A stretch of DNA of 64,000 nucleotides. Source: Heliopora coerulea. Taxonomy: Eukaryota; Cnidaria; Anthozoa; Scleralcyonacea; Helioporidae. The position numbers were made by a program, and so were the translations under genes. Shown one piece after another: positions 24,601-36,400 of the stretch (its first letter is position 1; each line of letters opens with the position of its first letter). The notes under the pieces were generated by a model. It did not search any database, was not told where the DNA came from, and saw nothing but the letters and a program-made list of their open reading frames with translations. The DNA is taken from NCBI GenBank assembly GCA_030142905.1, contig JASJOG010000294.1:124001-188000 (forward strand). Direction: 5' to 3'.

Positions 24601-25492
24601 AGAAACAAACCGGACAACGATCTTCTCACATGTCACCAAGGTAACTTTAATCAGAGAACTGGACGAAACCGGAATCGAACCCAAGTCACAGTGGTGAGGG
24701 ACACGTGCATTGCCATCCAGCCACCAGCACCCCAATTAACACGTTGCTTTGCAGATAAATAGATGACTAGGCTGCTCTGTCGTTTCCAAGATCGTTCATC
24801 GGCAACAACGAATTTTAAAGCAACATGTTGCAACAACAAGTGTTGTGAAATATCGTTGACAAATTATACGTTAAGCGTACGATGATGCGTTGTGCTGAAA
24901 TTCGTCGTTAAAATCAACTTTACGCCTAGCAGAACTGCAGCTGCAATGCCTTTTTACAAGTTACACATTCTAACATCCAAGTAATTCGTCTCACGATGAA
25001 TAAATAGATATAATAACTAACTTCATATCATGATGGTCATACTTCACAGTGACAACTGATGAACCTGTGGCCCTCTTAATGCGATGATGTGACTCGTCGA
25101 TCAATAAACTACAAATTCAAACCAGTCATGTCCTTAGCTGTTTTTAGCATGAGTTGCTGAGATATCTTTGTCTCTATTCCTTCTGACAGCCTCAAACACA
25201 CCTCTCTCACCTAAATGCAACGTCGCGGATTCATTCGCTGCGAAAGTAGCTTCTCACCACATCAGACTGATTGCCTTACTTGATAGAAATTTTATTCGTT
25301 GTGCGTTTCCATCAGTGAGTAGCATTGGGGTCCACTAAATTGTACTTTTTTATTTAAAATATTGTACTTTTACAAGAAATTGAACTTTTATTTTTAAAAT
25401 ATAAGTTTCATCAATACCATTACTAACATATAGTGGCTTCCGCTTAGGTAGCAAATGTCAAACTTGTACCTTAGCTCACCGTCTGAGTCTTT
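24601..25492. other. No gene seen
   Basis: Moderately AT-rich sequence without a convincing frame, RNA gene or repeat. GAACCCAAGTCACAGTGG near 24678 has a weak tRNA-T-arm look but no partner arms. Confidence 0.4.
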
Positions 25493-25570
25493 GTAGCTCA
25501 ATGGTTAGAGCGTCTCACCGGTCATCAGAAGGATGCGGGTTCGATCCCCGCGTGGGGTTTAGTAATCGTT
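25493..25570 (+). repeat. tRNA-Thr-like SINE head
   Basis: TAGCTCAATGGTTAGAGC (A box and D arm), a CCGGTCA anticodon loop giving GGT, and GCGGGTTCGATCCCCGC (T arm and B box) are clear. The acceptor arms pair poorly (GTCTTTG against GTGGGGT) and the anticodon stem has a mismatch. The tail TTTTTCTGAG is shared with the inverted copies at 31690-31966. This points to a tRNA-derived SINE rather than a working tRNA. Confidence 0.6.
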
Positions 25571-26344
25571 TTTCTGAGGATAGAACTGGACGATCGTTCA
25601 TCTTGAAGTACTCATTTTTGCCGTGTGGCCTAAGAAGGGTTCTAAATTATTTGAAGATGGTAAACTAACGGTAAAAGGAGGACGGGCATTTAGTAGTTTC
25701 CCAAAGTAATTTTTCGAGGTCGTTTTTATCAGATTTCTCGTTAGTTCCGCAATTTAATTTCGTTAAAATATATAACCTGTAACTTGGTTTGATTTTGTCG
25801 AAATATGTTTGAAATCTTAGACTAATTTCTGTCTTTTGAAGAAATATTGTTTTCTTTTTTTTTTTTCCAAAAAACTCAGAAAAGTGCAAAAATTCGCGTG
25901 GGAGATTAAAACTCATTCGCCAGTTAGCATTACAGGTATAGAGATCGAGTTCACAGAGGCAGTCATCTTGGATTCACGTTTCATTGGCCAGTTAACATGC
26001 CAGTTATAGAAATCGAGTTAACCGCGTTCAAAAAGCCTGCCATGTCCACCACTTTAGGCTTCCCTTTTGGTCCAGTCGTCGGCTGAAGTCAACCCATTCA
26101 GTTATGCTAGAGTCCATCGGCCGAGGCATAGTTAAAAACTTATTTGCAAACCCATGATTTTTTGTGCACGCTCTCTTAATTTTAGTTACAATTGTTGCGA
26201 AACAGTTATCAGTTAATTAGGTAATGAAAACCTAATGTAGGCGTGCTAGTGTGCGTGCGCAACTCTTCACTTAGCAACCGCTACCAAGCAGTTCAACAAA
26301 GGCTCTGCATTTTACTCTGTGTTTCAGTTTTAATACGATTAATT
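25571..26344. other. No gene seen upstream of the ODAD1-like gene
   Basis: Contains a T-rich tract near 25853-25866. The region before 26345 could hold the promoter, but no element is clear enough to name. Confidence 0.35.
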
Positions 26345-28612
26345 ATGCCAGTTTCTAGAATAGAAAACAAACCTGACGTAGCCGAGGCGCAGCTAGAATA
26401 CCAACAGGAGTTGGAACAGCTTCAGCGTCAGTACAGAAAGATCAAATGCGAAAAGAACAATCACAAAGTGGAGTCCCAGTACGTTTTGAAGCGCCAAGAA
26501 CACGAGATAGAAAAATTACAAAATGAACACCGGGAAATCAAAATGTTACTCAAGGCAACGCTGTGCCGTATCAATGTTGATTTTGACAAGGAAGCTGAAC
26601 GAGCTGTTGGTGAAGGACGGGGATGGTAATGAGCTGCTTGAGGAAGGTAAATTAGCTATAGCGTCTCTTGATAAGCGTATTGCCACCTCAAAGGAAGAAT
26701 TATTCAGCAAACAGAAGAAAATGGACTCCTCTTGTCAAAGTTCCCTGCCGTTTGGTTAATTCTCGATTCAGCGACAAATTCGGATACTTGAAAACAGAGT
26801 TTACCAAGCTAATGTAAAGTACGGTAGGCAACTTACTAAAAATGCGAAGCTCAAGGCAACGATTAACTACATAATATACCAGAAGAAGCGCATTCGTGAG
26901 CTGCACAGAAGGCTCAAAAAGGTGTACAAAGATGTAAAGCAGGAAATAGACAGCGTGGTTGAGTCCAGCCTAAGTTACGTCCACGTTTGCGACGAGGCCC
27001 AGCATCGTATGGCGATAATGAGCGAAAAAACTGAGCGTGACCTTGCTCTTTACAATATGGAGCTGAAGGTGGGTGGTGCTGGTGGCACAATGATGCGCAT
27101 GTCTCTCACTGCTATGACTAGGCTTCGATTCCGTCTCCATGCAGCTATATCTGATTGAAGTTAGGTGGGTGTCATGTGAGAAGAATGTTGTCCAGTTTTA
27201 CTCTAGCAAGTGTTGCAGGTTTTCTCCGGGTACTCTGGTTTCCTCTTGTAGTAACAATGGACCCATGAGGGATGGCCATTACTAGACCTCTAGGGACAAC
27301 AGCTTATGTAGCTGATAGGTTATCGGTATAAAGACTCTTTACTTTACTCTACTTTATTTTACTTTATTTTACTTTACTTTACTTTATTTTACTATACTTT
27401 ATTTTACTTTACTTTACTTTACCTTGCTTGAAATTACTTTACTTTAATTTACTTTACTTTACTTTACTTTACTTTACTTTACTTTACTTCACTTGTACTT
27501 TACTTTACTTTTAGTTTACTTCACTTATAGTTTACTTCACTTTTACTTTGTTTTACTTTACTTCACTCTTACTTTATTTTCCATTATGTTACTTTAACTT
27601 TACTTAACATGACTTCACTCTACTTTACTTTACTTTGCTTTACTTTACTTTACTTTGCTTTGCTTTGCTTTGCTTTGCTTTGCTTTGCTTAACTTTACTT
27701 TACTTTCAGGACGTGATGAGAATCATTGACCATGATCGCAAATTGCAAAATTTCATGAACACCAAAACCGAAGATCGCTCCGACATACTAGAGAAGGCGA
27801 TTTTCAAGCGCCAGAACAAGCGCCTGCGGAACCTACTCAACAGCCGAAACCTGGAAGCGAGCAAGTACGAAGAAATCTTTGGTAAGATCAGAGAAGTAAC
27901 CGGCATACAGGACATCGATAAACTTGTGTCGCGGTTCATAAGGACTGAGGACGAAAACTTTGCACAATTCAACTACATCAACGAGCTGGACACGAAGATC
28001 GAATCCCTGGAAGAGGAAATCAAGGAACGTAAGACCGACATGAAGGACATGAAGCAGACAGGCACCCTAATCGATAAGCGGCGCAAGGACAACCTCGGAC
28101 AGCTGGAAAAAAGGTACTCCGAGGTATTTTCGAACAGGAAAAAAATACAGGAACAGTGGAAAAGAATAAAGAAACTCCTTGACCATCTAAAACCAAAAGT
28201 CGAACGTCTCTTCAAGTCCGTGAAGTGCAACCGAGCTGCCATAACTGACCTTTTGGGTAACAGCGCGGGCATTACGGATGAAAACATTATGGCATATCTG
28301 GGAATTATTGAACAACGCACCAATGAACCCTTGCATGTTCAGCACGGGCAAAAGCTAAAGTACGGCTTGGACGATTTGAACAAACAACAGTTAACTGTCG
28401 AGGCCATAAATCCAGTTGCTACAACTTGCATAGTTCCGTTGACCATTAAGCCTCCTTCAATTGACGATGACTGTGAAACAGATGGTCCATTAGCCGACCT
28501 TGACAGCCGACCATTGTCGTTCAAAGAGGCTCAGGCGCTAGTAAACAAGGGGATCCATTGCGTCCGGGAAACTCCAAACGAATCAAAAAAGCCGGTCCGA
28601 AGTGCGATTTAA
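26345..28612 (+). pseudogene. ODAD1/CCDC63-like outer dynein arm docking coiled-coil protein, with frame breaks
   Basis: ATG at 26345 begins MPVSRIENKPDVAEAQLEYQ, then LQRQYRKIK. A one-base frame change near 26570-26600 is followed by TAA at 26757-26759 in the new frame; coiled-coil sequence continues in that frame through QRQIRILENRVYQAN to MELK. A GT-AG intron (27069-27709, phase 0 on both sides) leads into a clean 300-codon exon with RIIDHDRKLQNFM, REVTGIQDIDKLVSRFI and ENFAQFNYINELD, hallmarks of the CCDC63/ODAD1 family, which docks outer dynein arms on ciliary doublet microtubules. The second exon has no breaks. The two lesions in exon 1 may be true mutations, an unrecognised short intron, or sequence errors, so pseudogene status is not certain. 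Confidence 0.6.
27330..27709. repeat. (ACTTT)n / (GCTTT)n microsatellite
   Basis: Pentanucleotide repeat filling most of the ODAD1-like gene's intron and running up to its acceptor TACTTTCAG. It supplies the polypyrimidine tract. Confidence 0.9.
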
Positions 28613-28984
28613 TGCCATAGGCAATGTAGCGTTTTTTAACAGAAAATAATCCAAAATTCCTGTTTGTAAATGATACGAGACGAATTAAACGATTATCGGA
28701 TACTGAACCTCATTCTTGCTTTAGGAATAATCGTCGGGGTTCCCTGTGTAATCTAGTAACAAATCTGGGATACCAATAATCACGTTTCCACTTACTAACA
28801 GTAACTAGGCAAACAAGTTCCTGCACATGACTGCCACACGGTAATCAATATGATAACCAGTTTAATGACGATTTGTCAAGAAACAGATTTTCCGAAACAA
28901 ATTGGGGGTAGCAAACGTCCCCCTTGTGCCCCCAGCTCTGGGCTCCCCGTCCAAACTATAGATATAGGAAAGTCAGCCTTTCAG
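28613..28984. other. No gene seen downstream of the ODAD1-like gene
   Basis: Nothing was recognised. AAAATAATCC near 28643 is only a weak polyadenylation candidate. Confidence 0.3.
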
Positions 28985-29690
28985 TGATGATTTATTTATT
29001 TATTTATTTATTTAAATTTATTTAAAAAGGGTAACCCTTCAGTACTCGAATAGAGGTGATTTCCAAGGGGCTGTTTATAAACTACAACTATTTAACTACT
29101 TCTTAATATAAACTACTTACAGATAATATACAATATACTGATATAAACCTACAAATTTACAGACTGGTTCACACACACTAAAATTACACTTAATGACCTA
29201 AATTTATATTATACGTTATTTTGTAATGCTTTTATAAATGGCAACCGAGAATAGCCTTAAATTGCTTAATCGAGATTTCTTTGGTTTTAGCTGATTTAGG
29301 TATGTTGTTCCACATCTGTGCAGCTGAATAGGTCATGCTTTTTTTTTTAGAAAATTGGTTTTTGGCTTTTGAAGTGAATACTGATCGTTAACATTGCTAC
29401 GCAAATTGTGATCCAAATTATCGCTGATGCTAAACGTGTTGATGATACTTTCGGGGAGTTTCTTATTCCTTTAAACATAAATATTGATTTTTTATTTTTC
29501 CAACGGTTTGATCAGAGGTTGCCAATTTAATTCAAGAAGTACTTCATTAGATCTAATTTCATAGGATCGACCTGTAATAACTCTTGCTGCTCTTTTCTGA
29601 AGTCTCTGTAATTTTTCAATGAAATAATCACTGCAATTGTCCCAGACAAGACAGCAGTAATCAAAATACGGCAATACCATAGCATTTTAT
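28985..29690 (-). pseudogene. 5'-truncated LINE, C-terminal reverse transcriptase fragment
   Basis: On the - strand the frame 29680-29492 reads LPYFDYCCLVWDNC, LQRLQKRAARVITG and LLELNWQPL, the conserved C-terminal segment of CR1-like LINE proteins. The sequence ends in GAAGGGTTACCC followed by an (AAAT)n tail at 28985-29020, the same 3' end as at about 6090. It is a dead 5'-truncated insertion. Confidence 0.7.
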
Positions 29691-31689
29691 ACAGCAATCA
29701 ACTTTACTCAATAAAGCTCATATAATGATAAAGCTCAGTCGGCCAGTCAAATTTTGTTATCAAGATTGTCGATTGCTTCCTCAAAAATAGATGTAAGTTG
29801 CCATGCAGAAGAACTTTTAATGCAATTTCCCGGCATTTTTGCGAAAGAAGACTGCGGTAATTCATATCCTTCAAATTTGCAAACCTTAAAATTAAACCTG
29901 TTGGATTCAGAAGTTGACATGTCTGTTATGCTAATCGTACAACTGTTAATGTGAACTGATCTACTAAGTCTCGTTGGCTCAACGTTAAATTCGACATTCC
30001 CACAATTCTTACTGAAAAATATAACGACTTGTACATTTAAAGTAAGTACAGTAGTCCAAACGTAAGTAGCTTCTCGTATTTTGGCAGAGCATGACTTTTA
30101 AACTTTTTCTACGTTAATTACTAGACTGTCTGAACTTAATTTGCCAAGCAATTGAATGAATTCCCTCACAGGGTCGTAGATAATACTCCCAGCCGAAGAC
30201 CCTAGTGTTGTATTTTTTTTGTCGATTTAGTGCAATTTAAGTCTCAATTCTTTTCGGTCCGAACACGACTTTTGAATTTTACTCAGTATAACGACAGACA
30301 ATTTAGGTCGGACGAATGGCAGACGATTTCACTCACCAAGCGGAGACATCGTACAGGAAAGCGTTAAAATGTTGTTCTCCCACTCGAACATTTCCCTCAT
30401 CATATGTAAACTCCGGCTAAACTTCGATTAAGCGGGTGCAAATAACATCATTAGAAAAAAGTAAACCCCATCAAAACATAGTAAACGAGTTTGTGATTAA
30501 GAACAGACGTTTTATTTATCAAACAAATCGTTTTAGTCCACCGCCGTAGGAAGATATCTAAGGTAATTGGGACTGGTCGAACGCCGAAGGAGCGAGAACC
30601 TTTTAAGTTCTTGGGGTCCGGTGGTATGCTTTCTCGGGAAAATTTTAGATTTAGTTCTTTCATTTTTTAGTTAGGATTATTACAAAGAAAATACTTGACG
30701 GGAGGCATGTACTTTTGTCTTTTGCTATGGAAAATGTTGCCAGGATTTTAATCTGAAAGGTAGCAATCTCTAAAGATTAAAGAACCCTTGGTAGATCTCG
30801 AAATACGTTAATGCAGCAGCTCTTTGTAATCTCTTTAACTAACGTTTAACATATAACTAACATTTACCACAATTTTCACAAGAATTAAGAACCAATGCTT
30901 GTTAGTCAGCCACAAACCTCTTAACTCGCGTGCTTCGATAGCGAAGTTTTAGGAGGACTTAGCCCCCTTATCCTTAAAAATAGGGGAACACCAGCCTCTC
31001 GAGCCCCCGTGCATCCTACGGCCATGTTTTAATTTAGATAACTTTTAGCGTTTGGGTTTGGGTTACAATGAATATCCATAGAAGTGCTCATAACTTGTTA
31101 CCCACGGTAGTTTGGCGGTTGTTTACAGGATACAATCCATGCCGTAATAAAATTGTACATGACATTAAACTACATATCGTAGACAAGTTTAGGGTTAGGA
31201 TTCGAGTTTTGGGTTAGGATTAGTATCAATTAGTATTAGTATCATTGTCATTCGGACGAAACCGAATTAAACTCTTTCAAGCAAAGGAGTAATAGCGTTA
31301 TTTGCACCCGCTAAGCTGCAGTTGTTCCTAACATGACCAGAAATCGAGGGCAGGCATCGATTTTATTCGCGGGCGCAACTTTTGAATGGTTTTTGTGGCT
31401 TGGATATAAGTCCAAAAAAGTTCGTTTGCATGCAATTTTCAAGAGATTTCTTGAGCACGACAAAGCTATGCCAAGGCTTCAAAAGTGGGTAGAGGATATA
31501 TGCACTGCATGATTTATATCCTTGGATGTTGATTTGCCATCATATGCTACTAAGGGGCTTTCAACAGACGATTTCCATTACAAATAAAAATTTAATGGCC
31601 AAGCTAGGGGAACATTAGACATAATAAAGTAATGATGTGATTGTGGTAGCTTGGTAATTATAATCTTAATACGCCCGTTCTCAAGCTGT
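29691..31689. other. About 2 kb with no gene seen
   Basis: No long coding frame, RNA gene or clear transposon was recognised. GGGTTAGGATT-type motifs near 31190-31230 are too few to call a telomere-like array. Confidence 0.4.
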
Positions 31690-31966
31690 TCTCTCAGAAA
31701 AACTTTCTGAGTCCCTGACGGGAATCGAACCCGTAACCTTCTGATCGCCGTGAGATGCTCTAAATTTGACTGTGTTGGCGCATAAACGAACTGTAATTTG
31801 ATCTTCGTGTTATAAAATTCACTATTAAACAGCTATTACTAGTAAATTTCTTAAATTTGGATCCTTGTAAGGTTTACTTTAATTATTCTTAATACGCACT
31901 TTCTCAAGCTGTTTCCTCAGAAAAGCTTTCTGATTCCTTGACGGGAATCGAACCCGTAACCTTCTG
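31690..31966 (-). repeat. Two tRNA-derived SINE remnants in tandem, the second cut by the Polinton
   Basis: Both copies read CAAGCTGTT..CTCAGAAAA..CTTTCTGA and then GACGGGAATCGAACCCGTAACCTTCTGA, which is an inverted T arm and B box. The first (about 31690-31765) continues into TCGCCGTGAGATGCTCTA, the anticodon and D-arm side. The second stops at CTTCTG, base 31966, exactly where the Polinton terminal repeat begins, so the breakpoint lies inside the SINE. Confidence 0.6.
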
Positions 31967-32053
31967 AGTAGTATAGGTGAGAGAGGAGAATATTCATATT
32001 ACGCGCCAATCAGATTGCCGGATTTCGGCTTTAGACCAATCAGGTCGCTCCGT

Positions 32054-32299
32054 TTATTTACTTAGTTCGGGGGGGGTGACTTTGGAATTTTCTATTAATA
32101 CATAATGACTTGATTGAGTTTTGATTGAGCAAAAATCGATTTCTTGACCATTTATGGTCAAACTCATGAATAATATCGGCCAGTGAAACTTTGGGTGCAC
32201 ATTCCATACACTTAGAAAAATTTCGAGGTTTTTGAGGCCACGGTTCTTCTCAGACTTTATATTTTTTTTCTTCGGCGTTTTATCTCTCGCAACTTGCAT
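32054..32299 (-). CDS. Hypothetical 81-residue protein in the left terminal repeat
   Basis: An ATG-started frame read outward, toward the element's left end: a basic N-terminus (VARDKTPKKKNIKSEKNR) then FLSVWNVHPKFHWPILF. The same frame lies in the right repeat at 60655-60900. A splice-acceptor-like TTCTCTTTTAG precedes it, paired with a possible donor CAGGTAAAA 58 bases earlier. I do not recognise it, and it may be chance within a conserved repeat. Confidence 0.25.
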   Translation of the reverse strand: MQVARDKTPKKKNIKSEKNRGLKNLEIFLSVWNVHPKFHWPILFMSLTINGQEIDFCSIKTQSSHYVLIENSKVTPPELSK

Positions 32300-32461
32300 C
32301 AGATTGTTCACCTAAAAGAGAAGAAGAGAAAGTGTTGGAGTGAAAATCGTCGTAAATGCAGTTTTTTACCTGATATCTTCATGTGAAGACTTGCTGTGTC
32401 GAATCTTGTTGTTTTGTCTCGAAGTGAAATGCGGCGCTTGTTCGAACGATCGGTGATTTCC

Positions 32462-32765
32462 TCATGACTTTTTTATTTTTCGTCGTGCGGGTTTCGAAAT
32501 GGTATCAGAAGATTCCTCGCGGTCTAGCGATCATTTTGATGCCGGTTTGGTCGGGTTTGGAGTTCGCTTTGCGAAGATACGATCGATTTTGATGCGTTGT
32601 CAGCGAAGTGAAATGCGGCGCTTATTCGAACAATCCGTGATTTCGTCGTGTCTTCGCAAAGAGAATTCCAAACGCGACCAAACTCATATCAAAACGATCG
32701 CTAGACCGTCAGGAATCTTCTGATACCATTTCGAATCCCGTCCGACAAAGAATAAAAAAGTTATG
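32462..32765. repeat. Internal hairpin inside the left terminal repeat
   Basis: Two arms of about 120 bp, both containing TTCGAAATGGTATCAGAAGA or its complement and GGTCTAGCGATC or its complement, face each other across roughly 65 bases. A direct repeat, AAGCGCCGCATTTCACTTCG in inverted form, lies beside and within it. The right terminal repeat has the same structure. Confidence 0.75.
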
Positions 32766-33424
32766 ATCGATTTGGTGAGTTCCCACGCGGTCGGCTTTGT
32801 TGTTCTTTGCTTGTTCGGTCCGTCGGTTGGGAATTTCGTCGTTTGTGGCTTGTTTCTTCGCTTTGGTGGTCGGGTTTTTGTTTCTCCGTGTTTTTGGGAG
32901 TCTTTTCTTGTCTTGGTGATCGCTTTTGGTTTTTTCGTGGTTGTATAATGCGAGAAAACGGTCGCCGAGGAGATCGAATTCTTGTTTCTCGTGTTTTGAA
33001 AAATTTGAATATTTTCGGTTTCGTTCACCCGGCTATGTCAACATTTGATACGCGTGGTTTGTTTCTGTTGACATTTCATTCGCGTGGTCTGCTTGTGTCA
33101 ATAATGGATTCGCGTGGTCTGCTTGTGTCAATAATGGATTCGCGTCGTCTGCTTGTGTCAATAATGGGTTCGCGTGGGTATTATTTTGCAAGCTTGGATG
33201 CTTTTTGTGTCAATATTGGGTTTAAACGGGAATGAGGGGGCGGGTGGGCCCGTTTTCCTGGAAGAGGATGGCGGATTTTTTCCTGGAAGGTGAGATGGTG
33301 CTGGTTTCTCGCTGATGCGATTTATTAGGCAATGAATGTGACGCAAATTTTTTGAATTTTGGAGAAGAATGTGATGAGAAAACAGTAAATTCGATAATTG
33401 TTTGTGAAAATTGGATGGTTGAGA

Positions 33425-33496
33425 GCTTGATATGGGGATCGAACCCATGACCCTTCGATTAAAAGTCGAATGCTCTACCGTCTGAGCTAATCAAGC
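33425..33496 (-). tRNA. tRNA-Lys (anticodon UUU)
   Basis: 72 nt. All four stems pair without mismatch: acceptor GCTTGAT/ATCAAGC, D arm GCTC/GAGC, anticodon stem TTCGA/TCGAA with loop CTTTTAA, and T arm ATGGG/CCCAT with loop TTCGATC. The A box (TAGCTCAGACGG) and B box (GGTTCGATCCC) are intact, CCA is not encoded as expected for a eukaryote-type gene, and a TTTT terminator lies about 15 bases downstream at 33407-33410. It stands about 160 bp inside the left terminal repeat of the Polinton, so it is part of the element and not flanking host DNA. No repeat tail is attached, which argues against a SINE. Confidence 0.93.
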
Positions 33497-33499
33497 AGA

Positions 33500-36400
33500 C
33501 ACATTGTGGTTGGATAAAATAATTTTTAATAAATATTTTTTTTACAAGTGTATTGCGGTAAAGTATGGTGAGAAGGTTCTAGAAAAAGCTTCGGTTATTG
33601 TTCATTAATCAGTAACAGCTGATTAAAAATTTGTCACAAGGGGCGAAAGTGGGTGTGAAAACTAAAACTAGGTGACATGATCAAAAACATTTCAAAAATC
33701 GAAAAGATCGAGTTGGTGAGATCTCAGTGAAATGTTTTGGAGAAAGCTGAAATCTTGAATTTGGAAAAAAGACATGAAGGAAAAGATATTCAATTCCCGT
33801 TATGAAAGCGTTAGCGATTTTGAGAAAGATTTCGATCCAGCACACGTTCAGGAAAATCTTTAATCTTTTGGAGTGAATGGTCAGTTAATCATTCCAAAGC
33901 TGTAAGGAACTGAATTTGGAAAATTCTTACACGGAATAGTGTGTATAAGAGTGTATCAATTGGCCATAAAGAACCATGAAAGTCAAGCTTTATCTTCTGT
34001 TTCCTGTTATGAAAGCGTTTTTGTTGACGAATTTTGAGATTAAACTAAATTTGGAAAAAGACATGTCAATTTTTCTTACAGTATTAGAGTTTGGAAGGAA
34101 AATAAAAACGTGCCTTTCACATTTTAATCAGGAAGCTTATAGTTCTTATTCTTGCTTGAAAGTTTCGATGGGTGGTTTTTTCACATGGAAAACCACATGT
34201 TCTGGTTCGATTCGAAACCATTTGTTTTGGCGATTAACGGTTATATGGGAAACCATGAAGCACTCATTGATGTTACCAGTTGCTGTCCTGATGAGATTGG
34301 TCTATTGCAGAAAGCAAGGAGGGAAACCTATTTATCAAAGTTCTGGCTTTTCCAAATGGGAAACCACATTATCTTCTAGTTCGTCATAAATTGCAGGATT
34401 GTGGATACATGTAAATGATTTTGTGATGGGTGGTTTTTCCAAACCTTATGGCGACTCTTACTTTCAATTTTCTTGTGAAGGAAGTTGGTGTTGGAAGCTT
34501 AACATGAGTGACTGTGGTCTTCAAAAGTTTTCGGATGAATGCTGTATGAATGACATACTAGTGTTCATAGAATGTTATTGCGGTGAAGTACTCTCGTTGA
34601 ATGCTTTAGAGATGATTTTGACAAGTATGGTAACTTGCCTATTCACTATGACCAATATTTCAAGAATGTTGGTTCAAGATTGATAAACGCAAAAAAGGTG
34701 TTGGTTGAAGGTGAATGATGTTGCTCTTTTGAATTCTGGTGGTGGAATAATTGAGTTACGTCAAATTGTGGGAGGAAACTTCAATCAACATTTTGTGTGG
34801 ATTCATTGTGACACATCATTGTATTGGTTGGTCAAAAATTTCTTTCTGTGGCTGGATGACTTGAAGATGATTATGTGAAAATTGAATCTTTACGTTCTGT
34901 CGAATCTTTACGTTCGGGTGAATCTTTTCTTTAAGTCAATTTCACAAAAGTTGTTGTCCGTTGGGAAGTATATTTAATTCCAGTTATGAAAATAAAATAA
35001 TTTGACTGTGTAAGAAGAACTTTAGATGATTTGGAATTGATGATGTGAAAATTGAATCTTCACACTTGGTCGGTTAACCTTCTCTTTATTTGGAAAAATA
35101 TTCAATTCCAGTCATGAAATTTTCCCTTGAATTGGAAGATGAATGTTCCATCGTTTGAAATGTTCGATTGGAGGGTGGGCGGTCTTTATCAAAATTGTTG
35201 AGGACAGCTTTTGTCGATTGTTGTTGCTTTTCATTCTTTTTTTCGTTCGGAATAGAACTTGGAAGTATATATTTTTTGGATGCCACTCTGGGTGGAGACT
35301 GTGAAGTATTGGCACAAATAATTTCCCTTGAAATTGGAAACTGAATGTTACTTCGTTTGGAAATGTTTGTTTGGAAAAGAACTTGAAGGTGTGGTTTTGT
35401 GTTCCAAGTGGTTGGGCTGTCTTTATCAGTTTGGTTTGTCATGGAGTGGTTGGCTTTATTTCGTTCGGAACAGAACTTGGAAGTATATATTTCTTGGATG
35501 TGGAAAATACACTTGTTGAGAGACAAATTTACAAGTTGAATTTCTTTGAAGATTCGGACGCTTTGACAGTTTTCCAGAGTTGAAGAATGCATTAAAAAAT
35601 TCCACTTGCAAAGTTTGTTTATGAGGCTTGAAAGCTGAATTTGAGTGAATGTGGTTTTGAAATGTTCTGGGATGATTCTGACATCAATCTTTTGGTGATT
35701 TGAAGAAAGCCAAGGAAAAAACAGATTGGAAGCTGGCATTCCAGATATATTTCGATGGATCGACCAAACTGGCGTAACTGTTTATGAAGTGGGTGATGAG
35801 ACTGGAGTTGGATCTCACAGGGTCACAGTTCTGGATCGGTTCACGATTGGATTCGCACAAAACGAGATGAAAAATGCGTGCTGTGAAAAATGCATGAGAT
35901 GAAAAATGCGTGTTGGAAAGAATGTTAAAAAAATGAATAATTTATTTCCCAAATGGTTTGGTGCTCTTTATCAAAATTGGAAGTGGAAAGAATGGTGCAT
36001 CTTATATGCCACACATTTTGTTGCCGGCATTGTGTCGAAAGCGGTATTGATTTTGTTTGGAAATGGAAAATCCATCTGAATGGGATGACCCAATCGAAAT
36101 ATCAAAGATTTTTCACAATACAAAGGAAATTATGAAGAAGTTTGAAAAAATTTGAGAATGTCAATCGAAATATCGAAAATTTTTTCATAATCAACACAGA
36201 GTAATTTGTGACGAAATTTCGATCAAAACAGACCCATCTGTGACAAAAACTTCAACCAAAACAGACCCATCCGTGACAAAAACTTCAACCAAAACAGACC
36301 CATCCGTGACAAAAACTTCAACCAAAACAGATCCATTCGTGACAAAAACTTCAACCAAAACAACACGATCTATGACAAAATTTCAAAAACCTGACCCCAC

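Larger units (their letters stand above)
31967..33264. repeat. Left terminal inverted repeat of the Polinton
   Basis: About 1,298 bp. It matches 59690-60987 in inverted orientation; comparing blocks by eye I saw one mismatch in the middle (CGCGTGG against CGCATGG near 33113) and more only in the last 10-15 bases. A 30-bp unit (ATTCGCGTGGTCTGCTTGTG and 10 more bases) is repeated about 3.3 times at 33078-33176. Near-identity suggests a young insertion or copying of one arm from the other during replication. Confidence 0.92.

Noticed and set aside
25493..25570. Functional tRNA-Thr gene
   Set aside because: Acceptor and anticodon stems pair poorly and a tail is shared with other copies, so a SINE head is the better call.
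27330..27709. CRISPR-like or regulatory repeat array
   Set aside because: It is a plain pentanucleotide microsatellite in an intron, without spacers.
32684..33235. Frames of 114 and 142 codons in the terminal repeat (mirrored at 59719-60270)
   Set aside because: They overlap each other on opposite strands, include a 30-bp tandem repeat and lack a good ATG; conservation is explained by the repeat itself.
35086..35739. 217-codon - strand frame in the left arm
   Set aside because: It runs across diverged direct repeats and has no domain; composition mirrors the G-rich opposite strand rather than a coding pattern.
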